NCBI GenBank assembly: GCA_038204505.1
Contig: JBBRCV010000084.1
Coordinates: 1-20,496 of the forward strand
Direction: 5' to 3'
Length of the DNA stretch: 20,496 nt
Source of the DNA: Timaviella sp038204505
GTDB lineage: Bacteria; Cyanobacteriota; Cyanobacteriia; Elainellales; Elainellaceae
The translations under genes were made by a program, and so were the position numbers. The notes under the pieces were generated by a model. The model had not been told where the DNA came from. It saw only the letters and a list, made by a program, of their open reading frames with translations, and did no database searches. This document shows positions 14,892 through 20,496 of this stretch, one piece after another. Position 1 is the stretch's first letter; each line of letters begins with the position of its first letter.

Positions 14892-17468
14892 GTGGAGTCC
14901 CGTTACAACCCGGCAGAAATTGAGGAAAAGTGGCAAAAATTTTGGGCAGAGCAAGGGATGGACAAAACTCCTGAAGCAACTGACAAGCCCAAGTTCTATG
15001 CGCTGTCCATGTTTCCCTATCCGTCCGGCAACCTGCATATGGGACACGTGCGGAACTACACCATCACCGACGTGATTGCCCGTACCCATCGAATGCAGGG
15101 CGATCGCGTGTTACACCCGATGGGCTGGGATGCTTTTGGTTTACCTGCTGAAAATGCTGCTATTAAGCAAAATAGCCATCCGGCTCAGTGGACTTATCAA
15201 AACATCGCTCAAATGAAAACTGAGCTGAAGCGGCTGGGTTTGTCCTACGACTGGGATCGGGAGGTTGCGACTTGTTCTCCTGATTACTATCGCTGGACGC
15301 AGTGGATTTTCTTGGAATTCTTCAAATCTGGCTTGGCGTATCAAAAAGAGGCGGCAGTTAATTGGGACCCTGTTGATCAAACTGTGCTGGCAAATGAGCA
15401 GGTGGATAGCGCAGGACGAGCCTGGCGATCGGGCGCATTAGTCGAAAAACGTGTGCTCCGTCAGTGGTTCCTCAAAATCACCGATTACGCTGATCAGTTG
15501 CTCAAAGATTTAGATCAATTGGACGGATGGTCCGATCGCGTCAAGGTGATGCAAGAAAACTGGATTGGCAAATCCACTGGAGCACAGGTCGTCTTTACCA
15601 CCGAGGCAGGCGATGACTTGCCCATTTTCACCACGCGCCCCGATACGCTTTGGGGAGCAACGTTCATGGTGCTGTCGCCTGAGCATCCATTGGTAGAAAA
15701 GTTAACCACTCCTGAACAGTCTGCCGCTATCCAAACTTACAAAACTGCAACAGCAGCAGAAACCGATATTGAACGCACGGCTGAGAACCGCGAAAAAACT
15801 GGCGTTTGGACGGGCAGTTACGCCATCAATCCCGTCAACAGCGAAAGGATTCCGATCTGGATTGCTGACTACGTGTTGATGGGCTACGGGACTGGAGCGA
15901 TCATGGCGGTTCCTGCCCACGACCAGCGCGACTTTGAGTTTGCTCGGAAGTTCAATTTGCCTATTAAAGCAGTTGTGCAACCTACTGACCAAGCGTTATA
16001 CGGCGCAACGATGACCGAAGCCTATCCCGGCGATGGGGTGATGGTTAATTCTGGGGCATTGGATGGCGTGGCGGCGGGTAAAGCAGCGGGGCAGAGCGTT
16101 GAGGTGGCGATCGCCTGGTTAGAGTCACAAGGCAAAGGCAAGGGCACTTCAACCTATCGGTTGCGAGACTGGCTGATTTCTCGGCAGCGCTATTGGGGTG
16201 TACCAATTCCAGTGGTGCATTGTCCGAACTGCGGCATTGTGGCAGTTCCCGAAGCAGAGTTGCCCGTTGTTTTACCAGAAGCGGTAGAGTTCTCTGGAAA
16301 AGGCGCTTCTCCCTTGGCGCAGTTAGATTGGGTCAATGTGCCTTGCCCTACCTGCGGCACTCCGGCAAAGCGCGAAACCGACACGATGGATACCTTTATT
16401 GACTCGTCCTGGTATTTCTTGCGCTACCCCGATGCTAAGAACGAGCAGCAGTTGGGCAATCCGGCAATAGTGAACGATTGGATGCCAGTTGATCAATATG
16501 TGGGTGGCATTGAACACGCGATTTTGCACTTACTGTATTCGCGGTTCGTTACTAAGTTTTTGCGCGATCGCGGTTTCCTCAATTTCGATGAGCCTTTCAA
16601 ACGTCTGCTCACGCAAGGTATGGTTCAGGGCTGGACTTACATGAATCCCAACAAAAGTGGCAATGCCCAATGGATTCCTTCTGCGCTAGTCGATTCTAAA
16701 GATCCGAAAGACCCCGAAACTGGGGAGCCATTGGTTGGGTCTTTCAAAACCATGTCTAAATCTAAATACAACGGCGTTTCACCCGATGAAGTGATTAACA
16801 AATACGGCGCAGATACCGCCCGGATGTTTATCCTATTCAAAGCGCCTCCTGAGAAGGATCTGGAATGGGATGAAGCTGATGTAGAAGGGCAGTCTCGGTT
16901 TCTTAACCGGGTTTGGCGGTTGGTAGCAGAGTTTTCTGAACGAGGGACAACGGCAGAGAAGGCGATCGCAACTCTCTCAAAACCAGAAAAAGAATTGCGT
17001 TACGCCATCCACAACGCCATTCAGCAAATCACTGAAGATTTGGCAGACGACTATCAGCTCAACACCGCCGTTTCAGAATTGATGAAACTCAGCAACGCCT
17101 TGACTGATGCACCTTGCAAAGACTCCCCCATCTACACTGAAGGCATCCAAACCTTACTCAAACTCCTTGCCCCTTTTGCCCCTCACATGGCAGAAGAACT
17201 TTGGCACGGTCTAGGATACGCTGATTCAGTTCATCATCAACCCTGGTGCATCTTCGATCCCACTGCATTAGTAGTGGATGAAATCTCGCTGGTTATCCAA
17301 GTTATGGGCAAAACACGCGGAACTATCCAAGTGCCCTCCCAAGCTGACAAACAGGCGTTAGAACAATATGCCCGCGATTCTGAACTTGCCCAGCGCCACA
17401 TTGCTGACAAGGAGATTAAAAAAGTGATTGTCGTACCTGGAAAACTGGTGAACTTTGTGCTTGGATGA
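14892..17468 (+). CDS. leuS: Leucyl-tRNA synthetase
   Basis: This class I aminoacyl-tRNA synthetase charges tRNA-Leu with leucine in the cytoplasm. The 858 residues match bacterial LeuRS. The HIGH-type motif is HMGH at residues 49-52 within PYPSGNLHMGHVRNY, and the KMSKS-type loop is TMSKS at 620-624. The CP1 editing domain shows TTRPDTLWGATFM and GTGAIMAVPAHDQRDF, which hydrolyse mischarged tRNA. Two cysteine pairs (CPNC and CPTC) form the zinc-binding insert. The C-terminal IQVMGKTRGTIQVP is the tRNA-binding tail. Translation starts at GTG with GAGGAG upstream. It leads an operon-like set: the next ATG is 16 bp past its stop. Confidence 0.97.
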   Translation: MESRYNPAEIEEKWQKFWAEQGMDKTPEATDKPKFYALSMFPYPSGNLHMGHVRNYTITDVIARTHRMQGDRVLHPMGWDAFGLPAENAAIKQNSHPAQWTYQNIAQMKTELKRLGLSYDWDREVATCSPDYYRWTQWIFLEFFKSGLAYQKEAAVNWDPVDQTVLANEQVDSAGRAWRSGALVEKRVLRQWFLKITDYADQLLKDLDQLDGWSDRVKVMQENWIGKSTGAQVVFTTEAGDDLPIFTTRPDTLWGATFMVLSPEHPLVEKLTTPEQSAAIQTYKTATAAETDIERTAENREKTGVWTGSYAINPVNSERIPIWIADYVLMGYGTGAIMAVPAHDQRDFEFARKFNLPIKAVVQPTDQALYGATMTEAYPGDGVMVNSGALDGVAAGKAAGQSVEVAIAWLESQGKGKGTSTYRLRDWLISRQRYWGVPIPVVHCPNCGIVAVPEAELPVVLPEAVEFSGKGASPLAQLDWVNVPCPTCGTPAKRETDTMDTFIDSSWYFLRYPDAKNEQQLGNPAIVNDWMPVDQYVGGIEHAILHLLYSRFVTKFLRDRGFLNFDEPFKRLLTQGMVQGWTYMNPNKSGNAQWIPSALVDSKDPKDPETGEPLVGSFKTMSKSKYNGVSPDEVINKYGADTARMFILFKAPPEKDLEWDEADVEGQSRFLNRVWRLVAEFSERGTTAEKAIATLSKPEKELRYAIHNAIQQITEDLADDYQLNTAVSELMKLSNALTDAPCKDSPIYTEGIQTLLKLLAPFAPHMAEELWHGLGYADSVHHQPWCIFDPTALVVDEISLVIQVMGKTRGTIQVPSQADKQALEQYARDSELAQRHIADKEIKKVIVVPGKLVNFVLG

Positions 17469-17484
17469 CACCAGGAGAATTGGC

Positions 17485-18201
17485 ATGAAACCGCGAAATA
17501 TTAATCCTTTATGGGTCGGGGCTGCATTATCGACTTTGATCATTTCAGCCCTGACCGTCTATGCATTGCCTTTTTTCAAGACCCTTAATTCAAGCTCACC
17601 TGTCAGCAGTCCTGCGGTCTCTCCTTCTCTTTCCCCATCAGGTGTAGCCACCACCACAACCCAAGGTTCAAAGCAATTTCAGCCCGAAAGCCGAGTCATT
17701 CCGCTCAGTATTGAAGGACAGTCTGTAGAGGTCGAACTTAAGCTTTTTGACTTGGCTGATGTTCCGTTTACAACCTATGTGCCTGCAAAGGACTTCCAGA
17801 GCGATGTCGGTGGATCGGGAGAAGGGCAGGGCATTCGGTTCTACTTCAGTCCTACGGGCAAAAAGGATAAAGATGCCTATGTTCAAATGTTTATGCCCAG
17901 TTCACCTAATACTGTTGAAGATATCCGGCAGTTAATTTTAGGTGACGCGGGTGTTATGGCGAGCAACCAATGGGAGTTAGTCGATCGCACTGACGTAATT
18001 AGCTACCCTTGGGCAAAAGAAAAGCTGACTTATCAACAGCAAACTCAAGACATGGCTGGCGAGATGATTGTTGGCGCAATCTACATTGGAGAAGACAAAG
18101 GCAAGGCATTTTATATCCTGACCCACTATCCCGCAGAATACGCAGACGGCTTTGAACCGCGATCGGCAGTCATTTTAGAGAATTTGCAGTTTAGAGAATA
18201 G
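17485..18201 (+). CDS. Membrane-anchored conserved hypothetical protein
   Basis: From ATG 17485, with AGGAG nine bases upstream, the protein is 238 residues. An upstream TTG overlapping leuS is not needed. An N-terminal hydrophobic helix (WVGAALSTLIISALTVYAL) acts as anchor or signal. A Pro/Ser/Thr-rich linker (residues about 30-60, with repeated SP and SPS) follows, then a soluble domain of about 170 residues. That domain starts VIPLSIEGQSVEVELKLFDL, has FTTYVPAKDF in the middle and ends FYILTHYPAEYADGFEPR. The layout suggests a periplasmic or luminal domain held at the membrane. I do not recognise the fold. It sits between leuS and a serine hydrolase gene with 16 and 14 bp gaps, so the three are probably co-transcribed. 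Pairing with the hydrolase hints at a cell-envelope role, as inference. Confidence 0.72.
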   Translation: MKPRNINPLWVGAALSTLIISALTVYALPFFKTLNSSSPVSSPAVSPSLSPSGVATTTTQGSKQFQPESRVIPLSIEGQSVEVELKLFDLADVPFTTYVPAKDFQSDVGGSGEGQGIRFYFSPTGKKDKDAYVQMFMPSSPNTVEDIRQLILGDAGVMASNQWELVDRTDVISYPWAKEKLTYQQQTQDMAGEMIVGAIYIGEDKGKAFYILTHYPAEYADGFEPRSAVILENLQFRE

Positions 18202-18215
18202 AAGAGGTTCACAAG

Positions 18216-19415
18216 GTGTTCATCCCCATTCTGTTTGCTCAAACCCCGCCTACTTTGGTTGATTCTATGAAAATTACCCCTGTTGCGGCTCTAGAACGTC
18301 TTTTTACCTCGCCCTCACCCAAAGCTGAGTGGTTCGCAGACTCCTTTCTCGGTCAAATTCCTTTGACTCAAATCGAGCAGCTTGTTACAGAGTTTCGGAC
18401 ATCGCTAGGAACTTATCAAGCGGTTCAACCCGACAACGGGGGATATTTAGTTCAGTTTGAAAAGGGAAAATTATCGGCTCAAATCTCGGTCAATGAGGCA
18501 GGGCTAATTACTGGACTATTATTGCAGCCTCGTGCAGATGCGATCGCCCCACCCCAAGCTATCAAACAGCTTCAAGCCCTCCCTGGTCAAACTAACCTGC
18601 TGATTCTCGAAGGCAATACCGAACTTGCCGCCCATAATGCTGATCGACCCCTTGCTGTCGGTTCCGCCTTCAAACTCGCTGTCCTTGCCGCATTGCAGGA
18701 CCAGATCAAAAAGGGCGACCCCTTCCGGGTATCTCGAAGGACTCGCTCCTGGCACGACGTTGTAGAACTCCGCCCTGAAGATAAAAGCCTGCCGAGCGGC
18801 ATTCTTCAAACCTGGTTCGATGGCGCACTTCTCACGGTACAAACCCTGGCAACGCTGATGATTTCTCAAAGCGATAATACTGCCACTGATACCTTAATTC
18901 ATCTGATGGGAAGAGAGGCGATCGCCCCTTTCGCTTCCCGTAACCGTCCCTTATTAACGACACGAGAACTCTTTGCTCTTAAAAATCCTGATAATGAGGC
19001 ATTGCTCAAGCGCTATCAAATAGGCGACATTCAGCAAAAACGCGAAGTTTTGGCAGAACTCGTATCTGCTCCAATGCCTGATGCTAGTCTCTTTGAAGGT
19101 AAACCAGTCACCCTTGAGATTGAATGGTTCTTTACTGCCCGCGAACTATGTGAATTGATGCAAAAGGTCGCAGATTTACCGCTCATGAGCGTCAATCCAG
19201 GCGGTGGCTTAGTTAATCCTGACCAATGGAAACGAGTTTCCTTCAAAGGCGGATCTGAACCTGGAGTGATCAATCTCACCACCTCGTTAGTCTCTCTCAG
19301 TGGCAAAACCTACTACGTTTCCGCAACTTGGAACAACCCAGAAGCTGCTCTAGATGAAACCAGTTTCCTAACTCTCTACAGCGGCATTCTTGAAGGATTG
19401 CGTACCCAGCGATAA
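18216..19415 (+). CDS. Class A beta-lactamase-like serine hydrolase
   Basis: The 399-residue protein belongs to the penicillin-recognising serine hydrolase superfamily. The nucleophile motif is SAFK (Ser150-Lys153), the second is SDN (219-221), and a KGG (344-346) stands where class A enzymes have KTG. Residues about 18-115 form an extra N-terminal domain ending in GLLLQPRAD, unlike minimal beta-lactamases of about 290 residues. Translation starts at GTG with GAAGAGG upstream, though ATG 18267 is possible. No strong signal peptide is seen, only a short hydrophobic MFIPILFA. The enzyme could hydrolyse beta-lactams or act as a peptidase or esterase on cell-wall peptides. The changed third motif makes true resistance activity uncertain. 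It ends the leuS operon-like set and meets the next gene tail-to-tail. Confidence 0.85.
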   Translation: MFIPILFAQTPPTLVDSMKITPVAALERLFTSPSPKAEWFADSFLGQIPLTQIEQLVTEFRTSLGTYQAVQPDNGGYLVQFEKGKLSAQISVNEAGLITGLLLQPRADAIAPPQAIKQLQALPGQTNLLILEGNTELAAHNADRPLAVGSAFKLAVLAALQDQIKKGDPFRVSRRTRSWHDVVELRPEDKSLPSGILQTWFDGALLTVQTLATLMISQSDNTATDTLIHLMGREAIAPFASRNRPLLTTRELFALKNPDNEALLKRYQIGDIQQKREVLAELVSAPMPDASLFEGKPVTLEIEWFFTARELCELMQKVADLPLMSVNPGGGLVNPDQWKRVSFKGGSEPGVINLTTSLVSLSGKTYYVSATWNNPEAALDETSFLTLYSGILEGLRTQR

Positions 19416-19428
19416 AAGGTTAGCAGGG

Positions 19429-20010
19429 TTATCCTTTCATCGCTTCTAGTAAAGCTGACAGCGCTTTATCTTCATGGGAATTAACTTGCCGATCTAACAG
19501 CGCAATGCCCACCGCTTTAGAAAGGGCGATCGCCGCCACATCTGGGTCTAGTCCCTCTATCAAAATCTCTAACGACTGCGGTACTTTCAACGCCGCCTTA
19601 ATTCCCAGCAACATCCCTTCCTCAAACCCCAACCTTTGCAACTGTGGAGCCAGCACCTCCCAATTAGCATCAGGTTCTCCCGCCTGAATCATGTACGCCA
19701 GTAGCCGTTGAAGCTTTCGTTCTTGCTGTTCCGTCATAACTGGAGGTAAAGATGGAGCGATCGCCTTTCCCTGATCCAGATTGGTCAAAATCTGCTGCCA
19801 ATCATGGGCTTCGCAGGAATTCGGCTTACCCACGGTCAAACAAACCTGAATCTTATTAGTCGTCGTATCTAACTGAGTGACCTGCGCCTGAACGCCTAAA
19901 AAGCCAAGCCACTGGGCGATCGTCGTCATCAGCGTTGAACGAGTCGCCTGACTGTTAGCAAGGAGGCGAATCTGAGTGCGAACCATTGGACTCACAAGTT
20001 GCGACAACAT
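19429..20010 (-). CDS. Cyanobacterial conserved hypothetical protein
   Basis: The 193-residue soluble protein starts at ATG 20010, and a second ATG lies eight codons in. The first half contains RTQIRLLANSQATRSTLMTT and a strand-rich QVTQLDTTTNKIQVCLTV. The second half is mostly helical: RKLQRLLAYMIQAG, a FEEGMLLGIKAAL segment, and a C-terminal VAAIALSKAVGIALLDRQ. No enzyme motif, membrane helix or signal is visible. It is divergent from pilB with 166 bp between starts, a neighbourhood that may be kept in cyanobacteria but says little about function. The coding status is supported by length, codon use and a clean start. The role is unknown. Confidence 0.7.
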   Translation of the reverse strand: MLSQLVSPMVRTQIRLLANSQATRSTLMTTIAQWLGFLGVQAQVTQLDTTTNKIQVCLTVGKPNSCEAHDWQQILTNLDQGKAIAPSLPPVMTEQQERKLQRLLAYMIQAGEPDANWEVLAPQLQRLGFEEGMLLGIKAALKVPQSLEILIEGLDPDVAAIALSKAVGIALLDRQVNSHEDKALSALLEAMKG

Positions 20011-20071
20011 AGGGCGACACAGGGGTATAAGAGTAAATTCAACCTACACATTAGGATAACGAAACCCTGGA

Positions 20072-20145
20072 TTCTGGCAATTGTGCTACCAGAACGATTG
20101 CTGATTTTCCCAGGTGCATTTGGCAAGGCATTCTGGGAACAATCA
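20072..20145. promoter_or_regulatory. Two consecutive hairpins in the divergent pilB leader
   Basis: The first inverted repeat is TTCTGG (20072-20077) with CCAGAA (20089-20094). The second is longer: TGATTTTCCCAG (20102-20113) pairs with CTGGGAA (20133-20139) and AATCA (20141-20145), leaving one bulged base. The right arm ends 31 bp before the pilB ATG. Between them they fill most of the gap between two divergent genes. They could be an RNA regulatory leader for pilB or protein-binding palindromes at the shared promoter. Confidence 0.5.
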
Positions 20146-20176
20146 ACCTAACTGTCATCAAACATTTGCATCAGCT

Positions 20177-20496
20177 ATGACTAATTCCTCGTCTCAGCGG
20201 CGTGCCCTGGTCGTACAACACAACTTTTCGCCGTTCAATAACAAGCTGATCCAATCTGGCTATGCCAGTAAGGAACAGATGCAGCAAGCCCTAGTTGATA
20301 GCCGCAAAACAGGAAGACCCCTGACTGACGTATTGGCAATGATTACAGGGCAACAACTGCCCCCCGATCTGCTGCGCCAATACAAAAAGCAACAGCTCTT
20401 TGAACTCAAAATCCTCTACGGCGTTGAATCTCTCGACCCTGAAATCAGCCAAATTAACTCCAGTCAACTCACCCAGTTGATCGATGGACTCATCCC
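20177..20496 (+). CDS. pilB: Type IV pilus extension ATPase PilB, N-terminal part (partial)
   Basis: The frame from ATG 20177 is open to the window edge (106 codons). Its N-terminus, NNKLIQSGYASKEQMQQALV, then GRPLTDVLAMITGQQLPPDL and YKKQQLFELKILYGVE, fits the N-terminal GspE/MshE-type helical region of cyanobacterial PilB. PilB hydrolyses ATP in the cytoplasm to drive pilin assembly for twitching, phototaxis and natural transformation. The Walker motifs lie outside the window, so the call rests on the N-terminal domain. PilT and PilC would be expected downstream. No Shine-Dalgarno is obvious before the ATG, and a hairpin ends 31 bp upstream. Confidence 0.82.
   Translation, partial: MTNSSSQRRALVVQHNFSPFNNKLIQSGYASKEQMQQALVDSRKTGRPLTDVLAMITGQQLPPDLLRQYKKQQLFELKILYGVESLDPEISQINSSQLTQLIDGLI

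Noticed and set aside
19405..19440. Bidirectional terminator between the serine hydrolase and the next gene (AAAGG/CCTTT)
   Set aside because: There are only five paired bases, much of it inside coding sequence, and no T-tract.

Overview
This looks like chromosomal DNA from a filamentous or otherwise large-genome cyanobacterium. The main reason is the HIP1 palindrome GCGATCGC, seen roughly 30 times by eye across coding and intergenic DNA. Supporting this are a PilB of cyanobacterial type at the right edge and several proteins that read like cyanobacterial conserved hypotheticals. No rRNA, tRNA, CRISPR array or transposase was recognised.

Left part (1-5477): the last 25 codons of an unidentified gene are followed by a leftward cluster, read in transcription order: an AzgA-type NCS2 purine permease, an EamA/DMT exporter-like protein, guanine deaminase, and a secreted SH3-domain protein with a repetitive tail. 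Permease plus deaminase make a purine-salvage unit (guanine in, guanine to xanthine plus ammonia). A 552-bp AT-rich, gene-free region separates this cluster from a divergent Rieske non-heme iron oxygenase (5478-6563).

Accessory patch (about 6564-8407): it holds a HIP1-centred palindrome, a PAS-kinase remnant that stops inside its PAS domain, a toxin-first RelE/antitoxin pair with a TATAAT box upstream, a 13-bp direct repeat, an unrecognised 144-residue protein and a strong hairpin. It looks like a site of past deletion or insertion.

Middle (8408-12336, leftward): a polytopic GT-C-like membrane protein precedes a large secreted or membrane-anchored SPFH (flotillin/prohibitin) protein. Before its SPFH core the latter carries four tandem copies of a small beta module. 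A solitary ribbon-helix-helix regulator (12418-12630) follows, with a palindrome over its start codon.

Restriction-modification block (about 12631-14718): a HaeIII/NgoPII-type cytosine-5 methyltransferase faces a convergent type II restriction enzyme. GGCC is almost absent from the window (three sites found by eye, where about 70 would be expected from base composition), which fits a GGCC-targeting system acting now or in the past. The methyltransferase leader has repeated AATTAGCTA motifs and a hairpin.

Right part (14892-20496): leuS, a membrane-anchored hypothetical protein and a class A beta-lactamase-like serine hydrolase form a tight rightward operon. Then come a leftward conserved hypothetical gene, a divergent promoter region with two consecutive hairpins, and the start of pilB (type IV pilus extension ATPase).
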